From Lachnospiraceae bacterium (GTDB lineage Bacteria > Bacillota > Clostridia > Lachnospirales > Lachnospiraceae), in assembly GCA_017474455.1 (NCBI GenBank), contig JAFVHP010000044.1:124001-188000 (forward strand): a stretch of 64,000 bases of DNA, in the 5' to 3' direction. The stretch's first letter is position 1; each line of letters begins with the position of its first letter. The notes under the pieces were generated by a model, which searched no databases, was not told where the DNA came from, and was given only the letters and a program-made list of their open reading frames with translations. The translations under genes and the position numbers were made by a program. This document shows, one piece after another, positions 8,617 through 17,542 of the stretch.

Positions 8617-9072
8617 TTATTTTGCGCTGATCGTTGTGCTGCCTACCGCCTTATGCATATCAAAAAAGACCATGTACACGCCTGCCGGCACTTCCAGATC
8701 GAAACTGCCGCTTCCTTCCACGCCGCTCCTGCCGAAGACTTCGCCTTCCGCGGGAAGAGCCGTAAGATCGGTATTATGGAAAACATCAAGTCCATCGTCT
8801 CCAAGGTGGAACGCGAGATCATAGCTGCCCTCTTTCAGCGCATATTCAACATGCAGCCGCTCACCCTCGCCGACGGTGATGGTACCGGAACCACTCACGA
8901 ATTCAGTGCCGGACGCCGAATTCATGATAACGAGATTTCTTTCGATAAGCGTCGTAACGCCGATGATATCGGTATGCCGCTTTGCCAGGCGGCGGCCCAG
9001 GGCAGTCCCTCCAAGGATCGCAAGGACAAGCAGGACGCAGGCAGCAATGATGATTATCGTTTTCTTTTTCAT
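8617..9072 (-). CDS. Small membrane-anchored extracytoplasmic protein, function unknown
   Basis: The 151-residue protein starts MKKKTIIIIAACVLLVLAILGG, a membrane anchor or uncleaved signal, followed by an acidic beta-rich domain (for example GSGTITVGEGERLHVEYALK). No known catalytic motif is visible. It ends a few bases from the shared terminator with the GH2 gene and is transcribed alone. Similar one-helix plus beta-sandwich proteins are common and uncharacterised in gut Firmicutes. Confidence 0.75.
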   Translation of the reverse strand: MKKKTIIIIAACVLLVLAILGGTALGRRLAKRHTDIIGVTTLIERNLVIMNSASGTEFVSGSGTITVGEGERLHVEYALKEGSYDLAFHLGDDGLDVFHNTDLTALPAEGEVFGRSGVEGSGSFDLEVPAGVYMVFFDMHKAVGSTTISAK

Positions 9073-9269
9073 AATTTCCTCTCCAAAATGATCACTTTAC
9101 AGATGAATACAATATGAATGAATTATAACGCATTCTTACAGGCTGGAACTTCAATATCTTCCCCTGCGCATGAACACTGAATTCTATAAAGTTCATTTCC
9201 CCTCCGCATGGTATAATCATCCTGATCGGCTGTACGGCCGGAACACTTTGACGAAAGGACAACAGGACT

Positions 9270-10394
9270 ATGGAATTTAAGATCGATCCGGAATTTTTGA
9301 AGAACCGGATGCCGAAGAGTCCGGACATGAATAACCCGGTCCCGAAGGATCCGGGCAGGAAACCGCTCGCCTTTATCGGGATCGCGGCGGCTGTCATCAT
9401 CGCAGCGATCGTGATATTCAACTCCATCTATTCAGTCGGGGAGCAGGAGAACGCGGTCGTCACCATGTTCGGCAAGGTAGTCCGCACGGATACTGCAGGA
9501 CTCCATTTCAAGGTGCCGCTTTTACAGCAGGTGCAGATCGTCGACATGACGACCCACGGCTTCGGGATCGGCTACGACGTATCGAACGACGGGCAGAATG
9601 TCGTGGTGAATGACGAAGGCGTCATGATCACTTCCGACTTCAATTTCGTCGATATCGACTTTTATCTGGAATACAAGGTCAGCGACCCTATCAAGTACAT
9701 TTACAACTCCCGGGAGCCGGAGGCGATCCTCAAGAACGCGGCCCTCGCCGCGATCCGATCCACCGTCAGCGACTATCCGGTGGACGACGTCATCACCACC
9801 GGGAAGGGCCAGATCCAGTCGGAGATCAGGGAACGGCTGACTACGTCGCTCAGTAACAAGGATATCGGCATCCAGGTCGTCAACATCCAGATCCAGGACG
9901 CGGAGCCGCCGACGTCTGAGATCGTGCAGGCCTTCAAGGCGGTCGAAACTGCGAAGCAGGGCAAGGAGACCGCCGTCAATAACGCCAACCGCTACCGGAA
10001 CGAGACACTGCCGATCGCGGAGGCCGAAGCGGACAAGATCATCCAGCAGGCACAGGCCGCGAAGGAAGCCCGTATCGCGGAAGCCGAAGGCCAGGTCGCG
10101 CGCTTTGAGAAGATGTACGACGAATATGTAAAGTACCCGAACATCACGCGCCAGCGTCTTTATTATGAGACGGTGGAAAAGATCCTGCCCGGACAGAAGA
10201 TCATCGTCACGGACGGGAACACGCAGGAACTGCTGCCGATCGGTTCCTTTTCCGGTGACGCATCCGGCGCGGCCGGCGGCATATCAGCTACGCCGCAGCA
10301 CACGTCCGGCAGCGGAACAGGCGTAAGGACTTCCTCCGGCGCGGGCAGCGCTTCAGGTTCTGAAGGAAACGGAGGTGACGGCGATGAAGAATAA
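9270..10394 (+). CDS. hflK: HflK-type SPFH membrane protein
   Basis: The 374-residue protein has a short cytoplasmic N-terminus, one membrane helix at about residues 29-51 (AFIGIAAAVIIAAIVIFNSI), and a band-7/SPFH domain from VGEQENAVVTMFGKVVR to about residue 230. A coiled-coil region rich in EAEADKIIQQAQAAKEARIAEAEG follows, and the tail is Gly/Ser-rich and low in complexity. HflK with HflC forms a large membrane assembly that controls the FtsH protease. The next gene is hflC, overlapping by 11 bases, as usual for the pair. Confidence 0.93.
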   Translation: MEFKIDPEFLKNRMPKSPDMNNPVPKDPGRKPLAFIGIAAAVIIAAIVIFNSIYSVGEQENAVVTMFGKVVRTDTAGLHFKVPLLQQVQIVDMTTHGFGIGYDVSNDGQNVVVNDEGVMITSDFNFVDIDFYLEYKVSDPIKYIYNSREPEAILKNAALAAIRSTVSDYPVDDVITTGKGQIQSEIRERLTTSLSNKDIGIQVVNIQIQDAEPPTSEIVQAFKAVETAKQGKETAVNNANRYRNETLPIAEAEADKIIQQAQAAKEARIAEAEGQVARFEKMYDEYVKYPNITRQRLYYETVEKILPGQKIIVTDGNTQELLPIGSFSGDASGAAGGISATPQHTSGSGTGVRTSSGAGSASGSEGNGGDGDEE

Positions 10395-11262
10395 TAAGAA
10401 CAGAAGACTGCTCATCGTAGTGGCGGCGGTCATTGCGCTTCTCCTGATAAGGGCATGCATGTTCTCCGTCCACCAGATGGAATACGTCGCCGTAAGGCAA
10501 TTCGGCAAGATCGTCCGCATCGAAAACGCGCCGGGCTTAAAGCTCAAGCTCCCCTTCATCCAGGACATCCAGCGTATCAGCGCCGCGACCATCCTCTATG
10601 ATATCCCGGTCTCGGACGTCATCACCAAAGATAAGAAATCCATGATCGCGGACAACTATGTGCTCTGGCGTGTGACCGATCCCCAGAAGTACATCCAGAC
10701 CCTCAACGCCGTCAAGGCCAGGGCGGACGAACGTGTCGAGGCGGCGGTCTACAACGCGACCAAGAACGTGATTTCTTCCATGACGCAGGACGAGATCATC
10801 GACGCCCGCGGCGAACAGCTGACAGAGCGCATCACCAGGGAGGCCAATACCGATATCGGCGCCTACGGCCTGGAAGTCATCCAGTCCGAAATAAAGGCTC
10901 TGGACCTGCCCAACGACAATAAAGAAGCGGTCTATGAGCGCATGATCTCCGAACGCCAGAACATCGCCGCCAGCTACAAAGCGGAGGGCGAAGCCGAGGC
11001 CCAGAAGATCCGCAACGACACGGACCGCCAGGTCGTCATTATGAAAGCCAACGCGGATAAGGAAGCGCAGGTCCTCGAAGCCGAGGGTGAAGCGGAGTAT
11101 ATGCGGATCCTGCAGGCCGCTTACAATTCCCCGGAAAAGGCAGAATTCTACAATTACCTGCGGAGCCTGGACGCGCTTTCGAATTCACTTTCGTCCGGCA
11201 GCAATACGATCATCCTGGACCATGATTCGGAGATCGTAAAGATCCTGTACGGCGGGCAGTAA
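10384..11262 (+). CDS. hflC: HflC-type SPFH membrane protein
   Basis: The start at 10384 (MKNNKNRRLLIVV) is chosen because GGAGG lies eight bases upstream; a GTG nine bases earlier overlaps that site. The 292-residue protein has one N-terminal membrane helix, an SPFH domain (HQMEYVAVRQFGKIVRIENA) and a coiled coil (AEGEAEAQKIRNDTDRQ). It is the partner of HflK in the FtsH-regulating complex. Translation is probably coupled to hflK through the overlap. It ends at a hairpin terminator. Confidence 0.93.
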   Translation: MKNNKNRRLLIVVAAVIALLLIRACMFSVHQMEYVAVRQFGKIVRIENAPGLKLKLPFIQDIQRISAATILYDIPVSDVITKDKKSMIADNYVLWRVTDPQKYIQTLNAVKARADERVEAAVYNATKNVISSMTQDEIIDARGEQLTERITREANTDIGAYGLEVIQSEIKALDLPNDNKEAVYERMISERQNIAASYKAEGEAEAQKIRNDTDRQVVIMKANADKEAQVLEAEGEAEYMRILQAAYNSPEKAEFYNYLRSLDALSNSLSSGSNTIILDHDSEIVKILYGGQ

Positions 11263-11275
11263 AGCTTTGACATGA

Positions 11276-11303
11276 AAGATCCCGGTCATTCGACCGGGAT
11301 CTT
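11276..11303. terminator. Bidirectional terminator between hflC and the GH2 gene
   Basis: A 12-bp perfect stem (AAGATCCCGGTC with its complement) closes on the loop ATTC. It lies 14 bases after the hflC stop and includes the last codons and the stop of the convergent GH2 gene, so the two genes share it. Confidence 0.85.
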
Positions 11304-13559
11304 ATTCAGTACTTCATTCAATTCAAGGAGCTGCTCTTTGGAGAGCGGTATCTTGTCCATTCCAAAGCCTCCGGAATAAAGCGCATTGGCAAGGCGCAGT
11401 ATGGTCATGGTATCGATCAGCTTGGCGACGATGCCTCCCGCTCCTTTCTCGATCGCCTCTTTGTCCGGCAGGCCGGCTCCCAGCACTTCTTTGACAGCCT
11501 TCTCCGCGGCAGGGGAGGCATAGACGTCCTTCATGACACTGTTGAGGCTGTAATATCCTTCTGTTTCAGCGATGTCGAACCAGTTCAGGACGATGCCGGG
11601 ATCCTTCATGATATAGGCTTCATTGGGTTCGTCCACTTTGCGGATCGTGCAGCGATCCTCCAGCTCGCCGCCACGGCCGGCTCTCGCCGTGATCTCCTGA
11701 ACGCCTTCGTTCGGGATATGGAAGTGGAAGACTTCCTTTTCGGTGTCATTTACTCCAACGCTCTTTCCGTTCACGAAAAGCTCAACACAGGGCTGGTTCG
11801 AATATACTTTGATCTCCGTCTCTTCTTCGGTACGGTCGGCATAGCGCTTGCCGGCGATATGTACGAAAGGATCATCCGACAGCCAGGCCTTGTAGGCATA
11901 GAACGCGTCTTTCTTATACTTTCTGTCGATCGTGACGAGGCCTTTGCGGTTCTGGCCCTTGCCGCCGCCTTCTTCCCTTCTGTCCGCCCCGAAATCGAAC
12001 ATGTTCCATACATGGGTCGCCCACAGATACGGGCGGGCTTTGATCTGGCGGATCATGGATTCGTGGTAAAGGGCCTGGTATTCTTCGGTGTAATCACCCT
12101 TCCTGGGGTTGTTGGTGTGCCAGTCCAGCGCTTCGCTGCCGTACTCGGAGATGCCCAGTGGCTGCTTCGGATGCGCGGCATGGACGGCATCCAGGATCGG
12201 CCCGTTGTCTTCCATATTGCCTTCATACCAGCCGTAGTAGTAATTGTAGGAAATGACGTCCGGCAGGTATACGATCTCTTCCGACTTATCGCAGCTGCCG
12301 ATAAAGGCGATGACCGTCGGACGGGTCTTGTCCATCTTGTGTACCAGATCGTTCAGGGCCCTGTGGTTGTCCATTACATCGTCCGTGATGCCGCTTAAGG
12401 TCGTCTCGTTGGCCAGTCCCCAGACAGCGATGCAGGGATGGTTGTAATTCTGCACGATCAGTTCCGTCATCTGGGAGATCGTGTTCTCCCTTCCGTTCGG
12501 CATATGCATGGAGATATAGGGGATCTCGGCCCATACGACCATACCAAATTCATCGCACAGATCGTAGAAGACCTGGCTGTGCTGGTAATGGGCAAGGCGG
12601 ATCGTGTTGGCGCCCATTTCGCGGATGATCTCAATGTCCTGCCTGTGGTCTTCCGGACTGAGCGCGTTGCCCTTTTCCCAGCGGTCCTGATGCCTTGCCA
12701 CACCGCGCAGGGGATATTTCTCCCCGTTCAGGATGAAGCCTTCATCCGGATCGATCCGGTAGCTGCGCACGCCGAACCGGGTGCTCACGCAGTCGATAAT
12801 ATCGCCTTCCCCGTCCGCGATGATGCTGGCTTCCGCGCGGTACAGGTAAGGGTCTTTTGTGCCGTTCCAGATATGTACGTCCGGCAGCTCGAGCAGTTCG
12901 GTATTGGTATCAGCTGCCGGCACTTCCGTGCAGGCCACTGTGCTGCCGCAGGCGTCCTTAATGACGATACGCAGCGTTCCCCGGGGCTCGGTGATCCAGG
13001 TCTGCACTCTGACAGGCACTGTCCCCGAAGGGGCCTTGTCCTTATCCTCGATGACGGGAGTTACCGCCAGGCCGCTGCTTCCGTAGTATTCCAGGTCGAA
13101 ATGCGTCTTACTGACAGCGAGGATCTTCACATCCCGGTACATCCCGCCGTAAAAGGTAAAATCCGCATTCTGGGGATAAACGCGGTCGTTCGGCGCGTTG
13201 TCCGCGACGACCGTGATCAGGTTCTCCTCCTGCAGCAGCTCTGTTATATCCGCCCGCCAGGTTGAATAGCCGCCGTCGTGAGAAGCGGCCTGCACGCCGT
13301 TTACATATACCGCCGCGGAAGAATTGACGCCGTCGAACTGCAGGAAATACTGCTCCGCTTCCGGCAGGTCGCTCTTTTTCAACTCTTTCGCGTAGTAGCC
13401 TTTTCCGCAGTAATAATCATTGCCGCCGTCCTGGCCGTCGATCGCGTTCCAGGTATGCGGGATATTGACATAATCCCAGCGCTGCGGCATCTTTTCCGGC
13501 ACCGCGTCCGTATCCTTTGTAAAAGCCCATTTATGATTCCAGACTATCTCCGTTCTCAT
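11286..13559 (-). CDS. GH2 glycosidase in the uronate operon, possible beta-glucuronidase
   Basis: The start at 13559 (MRTEIVWNHKWAFTKD) follows a GGGGG site; the frame extends upstream only into the frameshifted end of uxaC. The 757-residue protein has the GH2 sandwich domain, Ig-like domain and barrel, with acid/base E385 in WGLANETTLSG and nucleophile E472 in LGISEYGSEA. N537 and K539 in QNRKGLVT match the NxK motif that binds the carboxylate of glucuronides, although some beta-galactosidases have similar N-x-K residues at this place. Being last in a uxuA-uxuB-kdgA-kdgK-uxaC operon favours release of a uronic acid. The last 80 or so residues are helical and not part of a standard GH2 enzyme. 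There is no signal peptide. Confidence 0.85.
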   Translation of the reverse strand: MRTEIVWNHKWAFTKDTDAVPEKMPQRWDYVNIPHTWNAIDGQDGGNDYYCGKGYYAKELKKSDLPEAEQYFLQFDGVNSSAAVYVNGVQAASHDGGYSTWRADITELLQEENLITVVADNAPNDRVYPQNADFTFYGGMYRDVKILAVSKTHFDLEYYGSSGLAVTPVIEDKDKAPSGTVPVRVQTWITEPRGTLRIVIKDACGSTVACTEVPAADTNTELLELPDVHIWNGTKDPYLYRAEASIIADGEGDIIDCVSTRFGVRSYRIDPDEGFILNGEKYPLRGVARHQDRWEKGNALSPEDHRQDIEIIREMGANTIRLAHYQHSQVFYDLCDEFGMVVWAEIPYISMHMPNGRENTISQMTELIVQNYNHPCIAVWGLANETTLSGITDDVMDNHRALNDLVHKMDKTRPTVIAFIGSCDKSEEIVYLPDVISYNYYYGWYEGNMEDNGPILDAVHAAHPKQPLGISEYGSEALDWHTNNPRKGDYTEEYQALYHESMIRQIKARPYLWATHVWNMFDFGADRREEGGGKGQNRKGLVTIDRKYKKDAFYAYKAWLSDDPFVHIAGKRYADRTEEETEIKVYSNQPCVELFVNGKSVGVNDTEKEVFHFHIPNEGVQEITARAGRGGELEDRCTIRKVDEPNEAYIMKDPGIVLNWFDIAETEGYYSLNSVMKDVYASPAAEKAVKEVLGAGLPDKEAIEKGAGGIVAKLIDTMTILRLANALYSGGFGMDKIPLSKEQLLELNEVLNKIPVE

Positions 13560-13629
13560 GTTCTTTCCCCCAATACTATTGATCGTTACATTCCGAAATA
13601 CTTTTCCGCGTTGCGGAAACAGATCCCTT

Positions 13630-14973
13630 CTATGATCGTCCGGAGCGCTTTTCGTCGCGGGGATATTCCCCGTTCTCGACCCAGGTGCCGACCAGGTCAC
13701 AGAGGATCCTCCGGAAATATTCGTGCCTCGTGTAGCTTAAGAAGCTCCTCGAATCTGTCAGCATGCCGACCGATCCCGCCAGGAAGCCGTCAGCTGCCAG
13801 AGTCCTGAGCTGTTCCTGCATGCCGGCTTTATGATCGTTGAACCACCACGCGCTGCCGTGCTGCACTTTGCATACCGCTTCGCTGTTCTGGAAAGCGCCG
13901 GCCACTGTCACCAGGGCCGCGTTGTCGTTCGGGTTCAGGGAATACAGGATGGTCTTGGGCAGCTCGCCTGTTTCATCCAGTGCGTTCAAAAACGCGGCAA
14001 GTTCTTTTACGGAAGGAGCGTCGCCGATCGAGTCGATGCCAGCATCAGGCCCCAGCGCGCGGAAAACGCGCTGCGAATTATCCCGGATCACACCGAAGTG
14101 CAGCTGCATGACGATCCCCAGCCTGTGATATTCCCGTCCGAGTTCAAGAAGCAGGGCTGTGCGGAACTGCTTTGCCTCCTGCGCGGAAGGCAGGATACCG
14201 GACAGACGCCTTGCGAAAATGGCCTCCGCTTCTTCCGCGGTGACCGGCGCGAAGGGAACTGCTTCCATCCCGTGGTCCGAGACCCTGCAGCCCAGGCTGA
14301 CAAAGAAGGCAAGCCTTTCTTTCAGCTTCCCGGTAAGCTCGGCGAAACTGCCGATCCCGCCCAGGCGCTGCAGATAATCTGTGTAATCCGCCTTCTCGAT
14401 CCCGAGCGCTTTGTCCGGGCGGAAGCTCGGCAAGACCTTTACGGAAAAGCCGGGATCGGCCGCGATCTTCTGATGCCACTCCAGGCTGTCCGCCGGGTCA
14501 TCCGTCGTACAAAGACATTTTACACCGGAATCCACGATCAGACTGCGGGCTGTCATGTTTTTCAGCTTCTCATTGCAGAGATCCCAGACTTCCTGTGCTG
14601 TATCGCCGTTCAGGATGCCTTCGTATCCGAAGTATCTGCGCAGCTCCAGATGGCTCCAGTGATACAGCGGGTTGCCGATGGCGAGCGAGAGCGTTTCGGC
14701 CCATTTCTGAAATTTCTCCCTGTCGGAGGCGTTTCCGGTGATATACTCTTCTTCCACGCCTGCCGAGCGCATCAGCCGCCACTTGTAATGATCGCCGCCC
14801 AGCCAGACCTGGGTGATATTCTCGAACTGCCGGTCCTCAAAGATCTCCCTGGGATCCAGATGGCAGTGATAGTCGATGATCGGCATCCCTTCCGCGATAT
14901 CATGATAAAGGTGCTTTGCTGTTTCCGAAGAAAGCAGAAAGTCTTCGTCCATAAATCTCTTCATATCCGTCAT
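13630..14973 (-). CDS. uxaC: Glucuronate isomerase UxaC with frameshifted C-terminus
   Basis: UxaC converts D-glucuronate to D-fructuronate (and galacturonate to tagaturonate), first step of uronate breakdown. The 447 residues begin MTDMKRFMDEDFLLSSETAK and contain the amidohydrolase-type metal motif DYHCHLDP at about residues 34-41; the family is usually about 465 residues. The start overlaps the kdgK stop (ATGA). The last eight residues, KRSGRS-like, are not family-like. One base further on, the other frame reads EKALRTIIEGICFRNAEKYFGM and stops at 13586, which is a normal UxaC ending. One base is therefore missing near 13646-13653. The lost tail is short, so activity may persist, or this may be a sequencing error. 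Confidence 0.92.
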   Translation of the reverse strand: MTDMKRFMDEDFLLSSETAKHLYHDIAEGMPIIDYHCHLDPREIFEDRQFENITQVWLGGDHYKWRLMRSAGVEEEYITGNASDREKFQKWAETLSLAIGNPLYHWSHLELRRYFGYEGILNGDTAQEVWDLCNEKLKNMTARSLIVDSGVKCLCTTDDPADSLEWHQKIAADPGFSVKVLPSFRPDKALGIEKADYTDYLQRLGGIGSFAELTGKLKERLAFFVSLGCRVSDHGMEAVPFAPVTAEEAEAIFARRLSGILPSAQEAKQFRTALLLELGREYHRLGIVMQLHFGVIRDNSQRVFRALGPDAGIDSIGDAPSVKELAAFLNALDETGELPKTILYSLNPNDNAALVTVAGAFQNSEAVCKVQHGSAWWFNDHKAGMQEQLRTLAADGFLAGSVGMLTDSRSFLSYTRHEYFRRILCDLVGTWVENGEYPRDEKRSGRS

Positions 14974-15992
14974 CTCTGTACCCGTCCCGAGCCGTCGCCG
15001 CCCGCGAGCTTTTGTACTTCCGCGACGCTGACCATGTTGTAATCGCCTTCCACCGAATGCTTCAGGGCGCTGGCTGCCACCGCGAATTCGACTGCGCTCT
15101 GCAGGTCATAGCCGCTTAAAAGGGAATAGATCAGGCCGCCGCCGAAGCTGTCGCCGCCGCCGATCCTGTCGATGATATGCAGGTGATAGACTTTGGAGAA
15201 GCAGTACTCTTTTCCGTCATAGAGCATGGCCGACCAATCATTGTCAAAAGCGCTCTTGCTCTCGCGCAGCGTAATGGCGACCTTTTCAAAACCGAACCTC
15301 TCCATCAGCTGGCGGGCAACGCTCTTATAGCCTTCCTTGTTCAGTTCGCCGCCGGTGATGTCCGTCGCTTCCGCCTCGATTCCGAACACATCCTTCGCGT
15401 CTTCTTCGTTGGAGATGCAGACGTCCACATATTTGCAGAGCTCTGTCATCGTCTCCCTGGCCTGTTCACGGGTCCACAATTTGCCGCGGTAGTTGAGGTC
15501 GCAGGAGACTTTCACGCCGCGGGCCCTGGCTGCTTTGCACGCTTCCAGGCAGATCGCGGCTACTCCTTCGCCAAGGGCGGGCGTAATGCCGGTGAAATGG
15601 AACCAGTCCGCGCCGTCGAAGATCGCGTCCCAGTCGAAATCTTCCGGGACCGCCTCGGCTATGGCCGAGTGCGCGCGGTCGTAAATGCAGACGCTGGGCC
15701 TCTGGGAAGCGCCTTTCTCGTTGAAATAGATTCCTACACGGTCGCCTCCGCGGACGATCATGGACGTATCGACACCGTAACGGCGGAGGGAATTGACCGC
15801 GGCCTGGCCGATGGCGTGGGCCGGGAGCTTCGTCACAAAAGCGGCATCCATTCCGTAGTTGGCCAGAGATACGGCAACATTGGCCTCACCGCCGCCAAAG
15901 GTAAACTCCAGATGGTCTGCCTGGACGAACCGCTCATAGTTATAGGGCTGGAGCCTGATCATCAATTCTCCGAAAGTGATCACTTTAGCCAT
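14970..15992 (-). CDS. kdgK: 2-keto-3-deoxygluconate kinase
   Basis: The 340-residue PfkB-family sugar kinase phosphorylates KDG to KDPG. Visible family features are the N-terminal GGGEANVAVSLANYG, the substrate/nucleotide segment SCDLNYRGKLW, and the C-terminal anion-hole and catalytic-base motif RIGGGDSFGGGLIYSLL, whose Asp is the base. GGAGG lies before the ATG. It overlaps kdgA by eight bases and uxaC by four, indicating translational coupling in the uronate operon. Confidence 0.93.
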   Translation of the reverse strand: MAKVITFGELMIRLQPYNYERFVQADHLEFTFGGGEANVAVSLANYGMDAAFVTKLPAHAIGQAAVNSLRRYGVDTSMIVRGGDRVGIYFNEKGASQRPSVCIYDRAHSAIAEAVPEDFDWDAIFDGADWFHFTGITPALGEGVAAICLEACKAARARGVKVSCDLNYRGKLWTREQARETMTELCKYVDVCISNEEDAKDVFGIEAEATDITGGELNKEGYKSVARQLMERFGFEKVAITLRESKSAFDNDWSAMLYDGKEYCFSKVYHLHIIDRIGGGDSFGGGLIYSLLSGYDLQSAVEFAVAASALKHSVEGDYNMVSVAEVQKLAGGDGSGRVQR

Positions 15993-16632
15993 TTTCCCTT
16001 ACCTCCTTTACGATCTTTACAGATTCTTCGCACAGCCGGGTGATCTCGTCCCACCGGTTGTTGTCGATCAGGTCCGCCGTGACCATATAGGAACCTCCGC
16101 AGGCCGCGACTGCAGGGCAGGACAGATACTCTTTCAGGTTCTTCAGGGAGATCCCGCCGGTGGGCATGATCTTAAACATCGGGAACGGTGCAGCAAGAGC
16201 TTTGATCTTAGCGAGTCCGCCGGACTGTTCGGCAGGGAAGAACTTGATGACTTCCAGTCCGAACTTCAGCGCCTGGTGGTATTCGCTGGCCGTTGTGCAT
16301 CCGGGATAGACCGGGATATTCTTTTCCTGCGCGTAAGCGACCAGTTCGGGATCGAAACCGGGGCTGACGATAAAGTCGCCGCCTGCCGCGATCACGGCAT
16401 CGATCTGGTCCGTATTGGTCACTGTGCCTGCACCCACCAGCATGTCAGGGCAGGCTTCTTTCATCAGACGGATCGCCAGATCCGCCCCGGCTGCGCGGAA
16501 AGTGACTTCCGCCACGCCTACGCCGCCAGCGCAGAGCGCTTTCGCCAGGCCCGCGGCATCCCGTTCCGGGTGATTGAGTTTGATGACCGGCACGACGCCG
16601 ATCGCGGAGATCCGTTCATTCATTGTATTCAT
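15985..16632 (-). CDS. kdgA: KDPG aldolase (2-dehydro-3-deoxyphosphogluconate aldolase)
   Basis: The 215-residue protein cleaves KDPG into pyruvate and glyceraldehyde 3-phosphate. It has the class I aldolase family motifs: VAEVTFRAAGA with the catalytic Glu, GAGTVTNTDQIDAVIAAG, the Schiff-base Lys in LEVIKFFPAEQSGG, and the phosphate loop MPTGGISLKNL. The start at MNTMNERI has AGGAGG eight bases upstream. It lies between uxuB and kdgK, completing the lower uronate pathway. Confidence 0.93.
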   Translation of the reverse strand: MNTMNERISAIGVVPVIKLNHPERDAAGLAKALCAGGVGVAEVTFRAAGADLAIRLMKEACPDMLVGAGTVTNTDQIDAVIAAGGDFIVSPGFDPELVAYAQEKNIPVYPGCTTASEYHQALKFGLEVIKFFPAEQSGGLAKIKALAAPFPMFKIMPTGGISLKNLKEYLSCPAVAACGGSYMVTADLIDNNRWDEITRLCEESVKIVKEVRENG

Positions 16633-16652
16633 ATATGCAGCCTCCTTATTCC

Positions 16653-17504
16653 TTATACGCCTGAATAAGCTGAGAAACCGCCGTCGATGGGCAGTGTTAC
16701 GCCGGTGATAAAGCCCGCCGCCTCATTGTTCAGAAGGAACAGGAGCGCGCCGTTGAGTTCTTCGCTCTCCCCGAAGCGTCCCATGGGGGTCGCCGCCAGG
16801 ATCTTGCCGGTACGCGCGGTCGGCGTGCCGTCGCTGTTCCAGAGGAGGCTCGCGTTCTGGGCTGTGGAGAAGAATCCCGGCGCGATGGCGTTGACGCGGA
16901 TCCCCTGATGCGAGAAGTGCACGGCCAGCCACTGGGTAAAGTTCGAGATAGCGGCTTTGGCTCCGGAATAAGCAGGGATCTTGGTCAGGGGCGTGAACGC
17001 GTTCATGGAACTGATATTCAGGATGCAGCAGCCTTCGCGCCCGAGCATCTGCTTCGCGAACGCCTGCGTGGGGATCAGCGTTCCGAGGAAGTTCAGGTCA
17101 AATACGAAGCGTACGCCCGATTCTTCCAGGTCGAAGAAGCTCTTGGTATCGCCGTCGAGGTCGCCGTCTTCATAGTATTCCTTATCCGTGGTCGCCCTCG
17201 GATTATTGCCGCCGGCACCGTTTACCAGGATATCGCAGGGGCCGAGGTCTTCCAGGACCTGTCCGGCTACGGTCTCGCACAATTCCTTTTCCAGCACGTT
17301 GCAGGCATAGGCTTTGGCGATCCCGCCTTCCGACGTGATCTCATCCGCGAATTTCTGCGCCTTTTCCAGGGTCAGGTCCAGCAGCGCGACCTTCGCGCCG
17401 GCGCGGGCCAGCACCTTGGAGAATCCGGAGCAAAGCACACCGCCGGCACCGGTAACCACTGCAACTTTTCCACTCAGATCTGTATTCAATACGTTCTTAT
17501 TCAT
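16653..17504 (-). CDS. uxuB: D-mannonate oxidoreductase (fructuronate reductase), SDR type
   Basis: The start at 17504 (MNKNVLNTDLSGKVAV) is set by AAGGAGG eight bases upstream; a TTG further up lies over that site. The 283-residue protein is a classical short-chain dehydrogenase: nucleotide motif TGAGGVLCSGFSKVLA near residue 20, NGAGGNNP, and the catalytic Ser-Tyr-Lys (NISSMNAF, then PAYSGAKAA). It reduces D-fructuronate to D-mannonate with NAD(P)H. This SDR form is the Firmicute (YjmF-like) type and not the longer enterobacterial UxuB. Position between uxuA and kdgA supports the role. Confidence 0.88.
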   Translation of the reverse strand: MNKNVLNTDLSGKVAVVTGAGGVLCSGFSKVLARAGAKVALLDLTLEKAQKFADEITSEGGIAKAYACNVLEKELCETVAGQVLEDLGPCDILVNGAGGNNPRATTDKEYYEDGDLDGDTKSFFDLEESGVRFVFDLNFLGTLIPTQAFAKQMLGREGCCILNISSMNAFTPLTKIPAYSGAKAAISNFTQWLAVHFSHQGIRVNAIAPGFFSTAQNASLLWNSDGTPTARTGKILAATPMGRFGESEELNGALLFLLNNEAAGFITGVTLPIDGGFSAYSGV

Positions 17505-17542
17505 TTTTATACCTCCTTGAGGCAAAATCCGCGAAGGCGGTT

